From the NCBI GenBank assembly GCA_037954235.1, contig JBBMOA010000012.1, positions 2,536,501 to 2,600,500 of the forward strand: DNA of 64,000 nt. Reading direction: 5' to 3'. How positions within the stretch are numbered: position 1 is the stretch's first letter; each line of letters begins with the position of its first letter. The notes beneath the pieces were generated by a model that was not told the DNA's origin, did no database searches, and saw only the letters and a list, made by a program, of their open reading frames with translations. The stretch is from Aulostomus chinensis. Taxonomy: Eukaryota > Chordata > Actinopteri > Syngnathiformes > Aulostomidae. Position numbers and translations under genes: made by a program. Below, one piece after another: positions 1-12,060 of this stretch.

Positions 1-1555
1 CTCCTGCCAAAGTCTGGAGGCTGTGGGAACCAGCGGTCACCCACGACACAAATTTTGTCACTGTATACACTGACGTAATTTGACTCACTTCTTTCCAGCG
101 CTCACAATTACTTTGGCCACCTTTTCTGAAGTCATGCACAAGCACTTTTTATCAGCATTTCCAAGCTAAATTTGAGGGTATTTTTGACAATTTGTAGTAC
201 TTTTTTCTGAGTGGTCAAATCTGGCATTTGATCAGCCTTAATCATACATGTGAATGCCACCGTAATGTGCTCAGCACTTGTACACACCTGACGTTCAACA
301 CGTGAACAGACGCCAGACTGCATTCATGACTGTGAGGTGCATGGATGACGCTTCAGCTTTGTGGTATAATGATGAATAAAACAAAAGGGACAAGAACCAA
401 TTGATATTGCGAGTCAGGCTTCCAGTGGGGTCAGAATTCCTTCGAAACACTTTTATTTTCATATTAAAGGTGTGAAAAGTGCTTAATTTTAAGTACCTGA
501 ACCTGACTCACAACATCAACGGGTAGTTTTCACTGTGGTTTCACTCGTGTTTATGCCACAAAGCTCAAGTGTCATCAATGCAGAAATTTAACCTGTCCAA
601 GCAGCTCAGAAACTCCGTCCAGTTACGAGTGAATGCTTTTGAATTTGAATGAAACCAGCAGCTTTGTTGCCGTAGGATCGTTGCGTGTAGCGTTCACAAG
701 CTCTCAAGCGTTGGTTTCAACAGGAAACGATGGGCTTTTACTACATGGTAACCACCCTGAGTTGATGAAGGAGCCATACTCATTCACACACACACACACA
801 CACACACCACCGCCAACTGGTTCTGGTGGTATTGTGTGTTCATCCTCGTGTCGGACCAGCTGGGTTTGAGTCATAGCCAATAGGAATTAAATGTTTTTTT
901 GGTCATCCTGTATCCACGGAGATGTATTCAGGAGCTACGTCACAGGATGGGCTGAGTGGCTGCGTCCACTAACACAGGACATCCCAGCCTGACCTTTGAG
1001 CCTCATCAAAGTACGTCAATCCACGGCTTGTTCTGCCACATGACACGCTGTCATAACCCGCTGATGTCATCTATAATAACACAATATGTTTGTCAATGGC
1101 ACCTTTTCCTAATAGTAAAAACACTGACGGTCTTATTACGTGGAGAACGTTAACATTACTTTTTAGCATCTACAAGTAATTTATGTACTTGTTTAACTGA
1201 GTCATTGCTTCATAAAGCAGACAAAGCAGGTGCCATGCATGCAGGTTTGTAGCCATGCTAGCAGCTAATTCCCAGCTCCAGTCACATGTTAGAATAGTTT
1301 AAGTATTAAAATACTACAACTACTCGAAACATGCAATAAATCCATATGTACAATCACATGGGACCCTTCAAGGAGCTGGAGACCAGCGTTACAAAGTGTT
1401 TGGGTCATACAGTATCATGCAAACGGCCGGCCTGCATCAATGTTCCCGACCATTTTACTGTCAGTTGTGACTCATTCACAATCATTTTATTGTAAATTAA
1501 TAAATAAACATTAAAAAAGCCATTTCATAGAGAAACACATAAATCCCCACTTTGT
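1..1555. other. Non-coding stretch, no gene recognised
   Basis: I see no gene, RNA or named mobile element here. Open frames are short, overlap on both strands and have no recognisable protein features. The only clear structure is a (CA)n microsatellite at 785-808. Base composition is typical of fish intergenic or intronic DNA. Confidence 0.6.
785..808. repeat. (CA)n microsatellite
   Basis: About 12 uninterrupted CA dinucleotides, followed by CCACCGCC. It is one of many CA/GT arrays in the window. Confidence 0.95.
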
Positions 1556-1559
1556 TTTT

Positions 1560-2004
1560 TGATGTTGATGTTGTTGATGTTTCAGCGCTCAAGGAGCCAT
1601 TTGGACCTGCAAGAAAGAAAACATCGGGAGCCACAAAATTCCTCTGACTTCTCAAACGAAGAGAACCCCGCATACATCGTTTTTGTTCCCGTCAATGAAA
1701 TCAATGACCTGCTACGCAGAAAGCAAAATTCTCAGGAACTTTTCTTTTCTTGGATTTTTCCATGGTTGGGATCAAAAAGGTCAATGAACCGCGTGCCGGC
1801 GGGTGTTGCACATCCGCAAATGTTACGAGGATTTTTACCTTCAAGAAATTGAAAGCTTTTTTGTTTTTTTTGATGCCCCGAGATCACCTTGATCTTCAAA
1901 TTTAGATTTACCTTAAAAACTATGATGAATTACAATAAAATCAATTTAAAAAAATACTCATTTACTTTCCAAAACCACAGGGAGCCGCAGGTTGCAGACC
2001 CCTG
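1560..2004 (-). mobile_element. hAT-like DNA transposon end, decayed
   Basis: The right edge (1981-2004), read on the minus strand, starts CAGGGGTCTGCAACCTGCGG. This resembles the terminal sequence of a widespread vertebrate hAT family. About 240 bp inward on the same strand, an ATG at 1763 opens a 20-codon frame beginning MEKSKKRKVPEN and stopping at 1701. A lysine-rich N-terminus of this kind is common in BED-finger hAT transposases. No zinc finger or catalytic region follows, and the opposite terminal repeat is not found upstream, so this is a 5'-end relic and not an active element. The left limit is approximate. Family assignment is from memory. Confidence 0.5.
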
Positions 2005-3935
2005 GACGAAATAAATACATGTTTGGCAGGAGTTTGCAGGCAATCCTGTTGTTTCCATTTGCTCCCATCCATAAAACATTATATGACATTTATATGCATT
2101 ATATTTGATATTGGCCAAGCATCGATTTCTGGAGGCTACAGTCGGCGGAGACCATGTGTTTGGTGGGAAACCAACAACACGACTGTACATGTGTGCGGTT
2201 TATTGAAAAAGTAAAAATGAATCGCTTCGCCTGAATAATTGAGCTGCTTTTGTTTCATGTATGTTTACAGTGATTTCCTCTGGACAGGATTGCAGATTAC
2301 TGTACATCCTGAAGTCACTATTTCATGTTGGCACTCATCTACCTTCCTGCAAAACTGTGGTCTTAATTTGCAGTTGCAAAATGGCATATTGCATTACTAA
2401 ACATCCCCAAAAGGTATAATTACACGATAATTATATGCATTACATCAGGACCAACCCAGTGTGTAATTGAAGTAGAAGCAGAATACCAACAGCTAAACAA
2501 GCTCTACAATCCTTATCACAACAGTAATCCTCTAATTAAATTTACTGTAACTTAATACTTGGAGGTATTTTCTTTTCATCTGACTGTGGTACGCAAACTT
2601 CACATGCCCCTCACCTCTCCACCCCAAACACACACACACACTTTTTCTCATTTAGGACGGCTGCAAGTCAATTCACAAGGTTAGAGTAACAAACTTTTAG
2701 TAACGTAAACATCCCGTCCACACAATCACTTCCTGCTCCTGTCCTATGACTAAATTAACTGGAGATTTGCCTTTGTGATTTCAGCAGTTTCCCTGTGTGG
2801 GAGGCAAAAGTACAGCCTCGCCGCACACCCTGATCAACGTCACCACACTTCCTCTCACCAGAGAACGCTCCCGATACTTCCGACAGCCAAATCTGGTTTT
2901 GGTTTTCAAATGCGAAACAATGAAAAAACGAGAGGGGCACTCAGAGAGAGCAGACCTCCTCCAAGGCTATAGGATAGATTTCAAGTTGAATTAAAAATAA
3001 TTATTCATATACAGGTGAATATTTACTTAGAAATTAAGGAAACCGGGACGCCCGGGTCCTGCTGCGCTCTGCTGCGTGTTGGTTTGGTGGTGCAGGGAAC
3101 ACTTGGTTGGGTGAATTGGAAAGAAAATGTTGTAAAAGTAAAAACTTTGTTTTAAAAAATTATGAAAATGATAATAAATGAAGATCTGCAGTCACCAACC
3201 TGTTGATTCTCCACCAAAATAATAATAATGTATAAATAGCAGGAACTGAGATCGAATGACCGCTGCTCTCAACATTTTACTGTAATTTCATTGCAATAAA
3301 AAAGTCAAAAATAATGCCAAAGTAAGAAATACAATTTTGCAACATCTTCCCACGTGATTACAAGCAAGGAACTTTTAAAATGCTTGTTTCCTGAGTGGAG
3401 TTTGGGTCAGATCAGCTCAGCTACAGCGAGCGACTCCCCACTTTTGTTGAACTGGACTACAAAAGTCGTCGCCGGCCGAAAAGCAGATGTGACCTTTGTC
3501 CGATAAATGCGATTTGAATAAGTGAGAAATCCTACATTTCTCAATGAATTTAAGCAGATAGATGTTGTATGTACGTTTTCCCCGAGGACCGCAGCCCTTT
3601 AACTCTTGGCAAGTTTTCCAATCTTTTTCCCACATTCTTTTCTTGACTCGCTACAAATGCGCACACAAGCAACCGGGATTTTTCCTCGGGTGCATCCATT
3701 TTTGGACCTCGTCCACGGTTTGGAGGTGAATGATCTTGTGACGCGTGACCTTTGTCATGTTGTGAGTGAATGACTGCGACTGTGACGTTTCACGAGTCAA
3801 AACAGCATTTTTTTTTCCCCCCAGTGGGAGAACTACGGCGGTCGTCCACGGTCGTGCGGTGTGGAGCTCTGCTGTTGGAGGATGTTATAATCCGCTCAAC
3901 TTTCGAGGGTCAAAAATAAACAAATATTCAGAGTA
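2005..3935. other. Non-coding stretch, no gene recognised
   Basis: AT-rich sequence with short CA runs (near 2629-2640) and no protein frame I can support. Overlapping small frames near 2755-2990 occur on both strands and lack any known motif. Confidence 0.55.
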
Positions 3936-3975
3936 AGAGAGAGAGAGAGAGTGTGTGTGTGTGTGTGTGTGTGTG
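3936..3975. repeat. (GA)n-(GT)n compound microsatellite
   Basis: About 7 GA units run directly into about 12 GT units. A frame of 160 codons begins inside the GT run (MCVCVCV) and is an artefact of the repeat. Confidence 0.95.
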
Positions 3976-4611
3976 CCGAGAGGCGTCCCTCGGCTGTGTT
4001 CTGCTAAATTCACACCAGCTGTAGTGATGTCAGTAGGCAGTGTGTCGAATATTCCGTCTCAGAAGCTCCAGCCAGGCTTGTGTGTAAATCTGTGTATTCA
4101 GGTGCGTTCTGAAGTCATCTCCAGTGAAGCGGCCAAGCTCGGGGTCCGCAGGAAAGCTGGTGTTTCCAGGCTAAACCTTTCTTCTCCTACCATCTCCGTC
4201 CACCCATCACCTTCGACTGTCTCATTCCTCCAACGTTTCCTTCCTCTGTTCAACTTGTTGTCTCTCCCGCCGCTCTTGCCTTTTCCTTTCTTTTTTTGTC
4301 TCGTTCCCACCCTTTCTCACTCCGCTGTTTTTTTTTTTCTTCTCATGGTCGCACCTCCACAGTGGAATAAAGAGTTTCGCTGGATACCACCCACATACAT
4401 CAAAGCATCGTGTGCTTATCCGTATAAACACGGCTAATTTTCATCAATTCACTGCTCAGTCACAAGCTGTTGGATTGACACTCCTCATTTTCATTCCACT
4501 CAACCCTCCAGGTTCTACCGGTTTTCCGTCCGACCCAGAAGGTTGTTGATGTCTTACTTATCAGTTTCAAACCGACGTCGAGCAAAGCGCTGAGCAGCAC
4601 CCAATAAAAAC

Positions 4612-5030
4612 AATGAGAGCAAATAAAGCAAGCACATAAACAAACCTAAGTATTGAGACTGGACCAAACTAAATAAATGGATAAAAAATACAGAGACGTG
4701 CTGTACTACCAGGCCATGCAGTACATCAAAAACTGTTGAGTTTAATAAAACTATTTCACTGGTAGCCAGTGCAGGCGAGATGCTGTCATGTTTCCTTTAC
4801 AAGTTATCAGTCCAGCAGCACCAGTCCCAGGCGAGAGAGTGAGCAGAGAGGAGGGCGTTGCAGTTGTGCCTCAAGAATGAAATCAGGGCATTTGGAAACA
4901 TCTTCAGATTAAGTTGGAGAAGTGAAGCTGGAACCAGCAGCCTTTGGAAGGAGAAGTTTACACGCACATCATCTTAAAAGTGATCTAATGATCTTACCAG
5001 CGACAATGACGCCTGGACACTTATTCCATG
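4612..5030 (-). mobile_element. LINE-associated teleost dispersed repeat, fragment
   Basis: The text around 4750-4830 (CACTGGTAGCCAGTGCAG and onwards) and around 4910-4960 resembles a high-copy fish sequence that usually lies on the antisense side of L2-type LINEs. The match is patchy, with insertions and deletions. It sits just upstream of an L2-like remnant, so the two may be parts of one rearranged or nested insertion. Orientation is inferred from the remembered family arrangement. Confidence 0.4.
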
Positions 5031-5204
5031 CTAACGAAATTTATTCAAACAGCGTCCAAATGAAACCAGAGTGAAAAAACATCAGAGGGAAAAAAAAATC
5101 CAAGACAAAAAAAAAAGATCCAAGAATAAAGCCGGGATGTAAAGGGAATCAGCAGGACTTCTTAAATGTGTCGGAAAACAAACATTAAGTGTCTAAAGGT
5201 AATA

Positions 5205-6060
5205 ACAAATCACCTCTGGAGTTCCCCTGGGGTCCATTCTGGGGTCTCCCTCATTCACTATCCATGCTCCCTCTTAATTAGATAATATGTAATGATAACA
5301 TCACTTATGACGATATACAAAATACTGACTAAAGTCCTTTACATTTGCTGATTATCGGACAGCAAAAGGTTTCTACAACTGAAGACAAAAAAGGAGTAAT
5401 AACTTATTTAAATAAGGGAGTAATCATTTCAAAATTAAAAACTAAAAGTCACTGCTTTACTTGAATGAATGGGACTAAAATCGACAAATCAAACAAAAAA
5501 AATCTTGGCGTAATTATGGATGGTGACCTAAATTTCAATACTCACCTGGAGGCAATTAAAAAAATCAGCCAGCCACCATCTCAAAGACGGATCTGTCTAA
5601 ATAAGATACAGCAAAACCAGATCATGTGATCACTCTCAGCAGGCTGAACTGTTAACGGCCTCTACAATCAGACAGCTGCAGCTCATCCACGCGCTGCTGC
5701 CAGAGTCTTCAGTAACACCAAGAAAGTGGAAAACATTAAATCACCGGGCTGGCGTCCTGTGTGTCTGAGGATGGATGTTAAAATCTGATCACTTCGTCTA
5801 CGAAGCACTAAAAGGTCTCAGGCCCAAATGCATTTCCGACTTACTTCCTTTCCTTCGAAGCATCCCGTCAGCTCATCTGAGACCCAGCGTTCCCAGGATC
5901 AGAACCAAGCGGCGTTTTGTGTGGCTGTGGAACAACGCTTCCTGAACACCTGAGGTCTGCTAAAGTGGCCCACTAAATCAGGGACTGAAGCATCGTGAAC
6001 TGCAATTTTCCCATGAATTCAAACTAGTTTTGGTCCTCAGCCATTTGCTTGGTTAAACTT
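5205..6060 (+). mobile_element. L2/Maui-like LINE remnant, reverse transcriptase 3' part
   Basis: Several blocks of a non-LTR retrotransposon ORF2 can be read in frame fragments on the plus strand. At 5215-5274 the translation SGVPLGSILGSPSF matches the conserved SGVPQGSxLGPLLF region of reverse transcriptase. At 5501-5569 NLGVIMDGDLNFNTHLEAIK matches the LGVxxDxxLxFxxH block downstream of the catalytic palm. At about 5654-5745 AAARVFSNTKKVENI matches the AARVLTxTRKxxHITP block. At 5787-5850 FVYEALKGLRPKCISDLLP follows, and near 5908-5945 RTKRRFVWLWNNAS. The blocks lie in the order expected for L2-type elements, but stops and frameshifts separate them and part of the palm is missing, so the copy is dead. 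Confidence 0.82.
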
Positions 6061-6950
6061 GTAGACTTTGCGCTTTAAATCAGGTCTCATTTCTTATATT
6101 TCGTGTATTTTCATGCTCAAAATACTTGCTTTTTAACGTATTTCTTCGCCACTGTTCTCATCCACTGCTCATAGTTGTATCTATGAGAAGTTGCCCCCCC
6201 ATCATTATCCCTTGTGTCTGAACGTGCTATCAGCTTAACCCTGCCCTGCCTTGTGTCCGGTTCCACGGATGTTCTACAAAGGTCCAACACTTTACTGAGA
6301 CCCTGAATGCAGAATTTTCCTTTTGTTTGTCATTAAACGATCATCAGCTTTCAATGAAACACACCAAAAAGGATTATTGTAAAATCGCGTCCTTTTTTAG
6401 TATTTTTGTTGGCATCCTACACCTCGTCACCACTCGCAGAAACCGTCCCCGTGAAGGAGTCGGCGGCGCACATGTGCCTCGTTTATAAACAAACTTTATT
6501 TCCCTTCCTCCTGTCAGACGTTTTCCACTGCAGGGATGGATGGTTATAATGAGAGTTCCAGCGTCCAGCTCTTTTTAAGGTTGGAGACAGTCTGTCATTG
6601 CGCTGGAGGTAGCGAGGCCTTCGGGATGGTGGATTATTCCACAGACCTGCACTCCAGACTTTATGGGTCTGAAAATAACTGTCCTACCTAGCCCTCCCAC
6701 TGCTCCCCCCGGTAATCACAAAGTGCAGCCATCCATAAATGAATGTGGTATCTGCTTAAGCTGTCATCTCACCAATATTAGGTGACCCCGAGTTCACCGA
6801 CCTACGTCAGGAGCTGGGAAAACCGATCCTATGACTAAAAGCGTCCCTCTTATTTTTTCTTCTTGTGAATCTCTCACTTGGATTTGTCCATTCATGCCTC
6901 ACTGATGTGTGTCTCACTGAAGGCCTCTTTTTCCTTTATATGCTTTCCAG
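6061..6950. other. Non-coding stretch, no gene recognised
   Basis: Possibly includes the 3' UTR of the preceding LINE remnant, but its tail cannot be placed. No coding region is supported. Confidence 0.5.
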
Positions 6951-6990
6951 GAAGCATCCTCCTGCATTAACAGGAGGCCAGGCGACATAG
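6951..6990 (+). other. Exon-like block (40 nt) between splice-like sites
   Basis: A pyrimidine-rich run ending TATATGCTTTCCAG lies immediately before 6951 and GTACGT begins at 6991, close to the consensus for a splice acceptor and donor. The 40 nt between them are open in one frame (EASSCINRRPGDI). This could be a small exon of a coding or long non-coding transcript. It could equally be chance, since splice-like sequences are frequent. No flanking exon can be paired with it. Confidence 0.2.
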
Positions 6991-9900
6991 GTACGTCACG
7001 TTCTGTGGCAGCGAGGGTGAAGATAAACCGTCAACTTCCTCCGCTCTCTGGCATCTCCATCAGAGGAGCTGAAGTACAAAACATCTGGAATAAAAACCTG
7101 CCACTAGATGTTAGTTGGTACTCCAGCAGCTGGAGGGAAAAGACGGATGGCTCTAGTAAAATATCTGCCATGTTGGACACGTCCAACACTAAGCAGACAT
7201 GGAGCTTTTCACTTTACAACACAACTGCCAGTGATCCAGCAAACATCCAGGAAATGTTCATGTGGACACTATCAATTTGGGGTTTGATCGTTTTTATTTA
7301 CTATCTGAGAGTTCTTGCAGCTGTGTCTTTGACATCTTTCGCTGTACTTAAAAATAGGGTTGCATTTGTGTATCTTTTTTTTTCTCCTGTGACTATCATA
7401 GCACATTAATTTTTAAAATGATCAAATACACATATCATGGGGTCTACACTAAACTGCCCCCTGAGACTTGCTGGTTTGAATCATCCATCAGGGGTCTGGG
7501 CGAATCCTGGACCAGACTTAGTACTAAATTATTCATGTGACTGAATAAAATTCATACATTGATATTTTACCATGTATAATTTTTTTAATGTGTGTGTGTG
7601 TACAGTACTTTAAAGAATTACTGGTCACTCAATAACATGAGTTTTACATCAAAAATATCATTTTACAAAATTAAATTAATACAATTAAAAATGTTTGAAA
7701 ATTGTTAAACTTCTTTACGATCAGGGAGGCTTTCTAAACACTCTAATTCTAATTTTAATCCTGTATTTCTGAGAAGCATTGTGAAACAATTGTGATTACC
7801 TTAACTGAAACTATAAATACTGTCAATTTGTTTGTTTATCTTGCAAATGGGCCTGCTAGTTCAGGGAGCCAACGTTAGCCGGTAATCTGTAGCTAACTAA
7901 ATCAGCTAACGTTCTAGGACACGCCACACTTAGAATACAACGTTGAGTTAAAGTAATGATCTACGATCGTGTGTCCGAACATTAAATCATTTGATTTGAC
8001 AACATGACAACTTAGTTGTGCTTTTGAAATATTAAGTATCATGACAAATCTGCCTCGACCTTCGGCCACTTTTCCAACCGAAAGTATCTGTAACCACAGA
8101 TTTTGTACAACATCATACTCATTTTTTAGGTTTGCTTAGATGAGGTTTAGTGGCGCATCGGCACCCAGAAAAGCCTAAAATCATCCCCAGTCGGAATCAA
8201 CTGACTCCCCTTAAGTCAAATTTAGACTTGCAGGATTATTTTGGTTTATTCATTCCTTCAGTATGGGAGTCCACAAGTTATCCCCTCTGGACAGGAGAAG
8301 AAGACTGCCCCTGTTGTTGTACTTCTACTCCTCAGCACATTTTAGTGGAGATCGTAGGTTTAAACCTTTCATCTGTGGTCATTTTATGTAGACAAAACCT
8401 ATGATTTGCCAACCTTAGCTGCCGAGGAGCTTCACAATGACGGCTGTTGGTGAGTAGGGAGTCATGCTGTTAGCTGGTCCTACTAGCAGGATCCCACACC
8501 TGGGTTCAACTCTACAGTGGAATTAGTGTCAAATCTCAAGCTATTTCACCCACGTTCCTGCTGACCCGGCTAGCATGGCAAGTAGTCAGCGCAGCTCTCC
8601 ATGCTTTAGTTAAATCTTAAATATACCGTAATTTATTTCTGGAGAAACCACATCCTCATGAACTAGCATTCCCTTTAGCAAACACTGCTAAATTTAGCTG
8701 GGATTGTTACTACTCAGCGGCTGCTCCATGTTTTGGTTTGTTACCATTATGATCATTAATAGCAGAGTGATTCCGGCTCATTTCCTCGTAACCTGCAGTT
8801 CCAAAGCGGAGCGTGCCAACCACAGAAGAGTTCGATGGTTTTGAAGGACCACATAAATCTTCCATCATATACAGCAGTCTTTGAAAGATAGCCAATGATG
8901 TGGTATTGAACAGCCAAGTTCTACACCTTGTAAATTTCTGAGGGGGGTACAGTCTTACAAAATATATAAACATCATAAACAAACATGATTTCTCGCACCA
9001 AGTCAAAACTGAATTGAACCACATCCCTCTACCTCCAGACCAGGTCCAAGTCTTTTCAACAAAAATACTGAAGGTTTCAATGTAAATCCCACAGGTCTAA
9101 AGCAGCAGTTCAGAGAGGAAGTTACAGTACAGGCTCAGCAGCCTCAGCAGGCGTGGTCCCAACATTTACAAAGGATGAACATGAAACCAGCGGGGCTCTG
9201 AAATAGTCCCTTTGAAATCTTTCCAGCTGCCTTGTTGTGCCGACGGCCATCAGACACGGTGCAACAAAAGCCTTGCTTCTGTGTTTCCTCGCAGGAAATA
9301 GCACCTGCTGGTTCTCATTTCAGATGTCATTCACTTGCTAGATTGAACACCAAACACACCCCATTACTGGAGTTTATTTTGGAAATGCCTCTGGGAGCTT
9401 GACCCCTGGGCTCCCCTCAGTTGGGCTCTGATTGTTTGGTCCTTTTGTTCGACTGGACGAAAAGCTGTCTGGACGCTAACTGCAATCTATCTATCACTTC
9501 ATTTGGACAAGTGAGCAGCCCGGTCACAGCAGCCTGCCGTCTGTAATGGTATATCACAGCAGGTCAAAGGTCACAAACTCTTCAGACAATTATTTAAAAG
9601 GTCTCAGAGACATTAGTGTTAACGCTAAACAGTGATATGGCTGTCACGTCACATGTCTGTCATCGCATTGTAGCATTTCAGACATTTGTGTTGCAGAAAC
9701 TAACAGTAGTTTTAACTTGTTGCTGTAATGAGTAATCAGTTTAATCTGTAAATCACATCCACATGTCGATTTTACTTCCTGTAGCTGCACATCTGGCTTA
9801 TTACCTTAAACTCTAAACTGCTTTTTCTGGCATCCTCACAGCTTTAAATGGAAATTTCAGTGAGGAAAGCTGTTTATTACGCAGAGCCCTATCGGACCGG

Positions 9901-11571
9901 GCCGAGGTCACAGGCCTGATCCGTCCTCCGTGCGTAACGTGTGTGCCTCAACGCTTAAGGTCCCTACAAGCGTTTGTAATGACAGAACCTCCACAGAACC
10001 AGTTCCGTAGCGGAGCGGCTACTGAACACTGTTCCACTATTGCAGGTGGGAGGTTCAGGTGACACCAGGCGGGTCCAATCCGTTCAAATCAGTGTGATGA
10101 ACAGGTACCAGTATCGCCACTATTTTTGAAATTTCTTTACGGTAAAAAAATTCCCTTTGAGATGAGGAAAGAAAGAAAAACGGTCTTATCTCTGGGTTTT
10201 AGGACAACAGTCGCCAGACAGGTGTCTCGGCAGTGCCGCGTCTGATGTTCAAGCTGCGCGTGCGCGACAACTGTGTACAAGTGCAGGACGGTGGCGGGAA
10301 TCTGATGAGGAGAGAGGAAGGAGATGCTGACATCACTGGATAACGAGCGGACCTGAAGCTGCGCCGCAATCTTCACAATTTCATAAACAGATGAGATAAT
10401 CCCGCTCAGCGGGTAGTCAGGTCACAAACCAACCACACAGGAGGAATGTCGGGGCAAACGCAGGTGGCTTCCTCCCCAACTTTCCAGACGGACAGAGAAA
10501 CAGTGGGAAACTCCTCGAGACACGCGTGTATCTGGTATGATGAAATGCTTTCTTCCGTGATGAGTTCGCTAATTCTGCGGCTGAACTTTAGAGAGAAAGG
10601 TCACCTAACATCAAGTTCTCATCAACCGAGCGGAGTAATTGCTTCGCAATATGGCTGGCGTGACACACGGCGAGCCCGGCACACAGACTCTCTTGTTTAA
10701 AAGGGAAACAACACAACGGCGCTGAAACGAGAGATAGCTTTGCTTACCAGTTGCCATAGCGCCAGAGGAAGCAGCCTACACTGAGCAGGGGACCCCAGTG
10801 GCACCAACACATGCAGAGACATCGTTCGCCTGTTTGTGATGATAATTGGTTAACTAATCATAACAAGCTAATAATCTGCCGTCACAGGATGCGTTTCCTC
10901 TTCCACAATGTATTTTCTGTCTGTAGCCTGTAAATGACTTTTGCAGAGGGCTGAAATATCCTGATGAAAACCCGGTCCCTTCCCGTTAAAACATTAAATG
11001 AACAAGTCTCCGAAGAGTCCCTCAGCGACCGCTCCGACTGCTTTCTGGCAGTATCAGAATCAGAAGTGGAACAGTGCTTGATTAAAGCCACATTCCAAGC
11101 TCTTCGGTGATGAGAGGAGCAGCTGGGTGATAATGCTGTTGAAACGAATCCTGCTGATGGACGCGGTGTCACCGCCGCACACTCCAGTCTGCCTCTGCTG
11201 AGGTTTTCAGCGACTCGAGAGATAAACTTGAGTACATTGATGTCACCACATTTTCCTCAGAGTGGTGTCGCGTAGAAACCGTAGAGAACGCTTGGCTAGT
11301 CTGGGGGAGGGTGCACCATTAGCACGCCACTCTTAGTCCCCATAGACTCGAAGTGTGAAGGTCCGGACTGGAAAACTGACAGATAAGACACACTTTGGCC
11401 TTCAGGGTCCAGTTCCACAACGCAGACAGTGATGAATGAGCTGTGTTCCTGAATGGGATAATTGTGTTCAGGATGTCATGATGAAAATGACTCTAGCAGT
11501 CTCTGAGGTCACGTTAGCAGTATTTGGAGCAGGTTCCTGTACACAATCAGCATCAAGTGGGACTCCGTCCG
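6991..11571. other. Long non-coding stretch, no gene recognised
   Basis: The longest frame (7005-7409, 134 codons) has no family resemblance and ends in hydrophobic AT-rich sequence. CpG content rises from about 10.2 kb onwards. No repeats longer than short GT runs (near 7590) are visible. Confidence 0.5.
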
Positions 11572-11573
11572 AC

Positions 11574-11595
11574 GGGGGGTTGGGGGGGGGGGGGG
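11574..11595 (+). repeat. Poly-G tract
   Basis: A run of 6 G, then TT, then 14 G, followed by a G-rich GA tract to about 11620. It is capable of quadruplex formation and prone to sequencing error. Confidence 0.9.
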
Positions 11596-11634
11596 CTGGA
11601 GGCGGCGAGGAGGAGGAGTGAATGAGGTGATGGC

Positions 11635-12060
11635 GCCCGCTTTCCACGAAGGTAGCGATCATTTGAAGTGCAGGATCATTTATTAACGTCCGCTCGTGGA
11701 TCTTTTTCAACGCGGAGGAAAGACAGCAACACAGTGTTGATCTGCTGCCTCGTCTTTAACCGACACGACGCACATCTGAAAGACGAAAGTCACTTTCCAA
11801 CGTTTGTGTGGACCTGCTGTTGTGTCAAACCCAGCCGCCTGCCGCCTCACGCGGACTCGAGGAGACAGGAGGGAGAGCGTGCCAGTGGTTTTCGGGGGAA
11901 TCGTTGGGCCGCTGACTCCCTACACTTCACCGCCAGCGCAGCCTGTCGGAGGGAGAAGCTGAGAGCAGGGAGTGAGTCAGAGGGCTAATCCGAGCAGCCC
12001 GACTACACGAGCCAGTCAGCAGACACTAAATGGCGTGAAACGACACACCGAGAGCCAAAA
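11635..12060. promoter_or_regulatory. CpG-rich segment, possible unmethylated island
   Basis: By hand count this stretch holds about 35 CpG dinucleotides in roughly 425 bp at about 50 percent GC, giving an observed/expected ratio near or above 1. That is clearly higher than most of the window. A TGAGTCAG (AP-1-like) sequence lies near 11971. A 106-codon frame (11668-11988) spans it, but its high-CpG composition explains the open frame and no domain is seen. It could be a promoter or an unmethylated island. No TATA box or first exon can be fixed. Confidence 0.3.
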
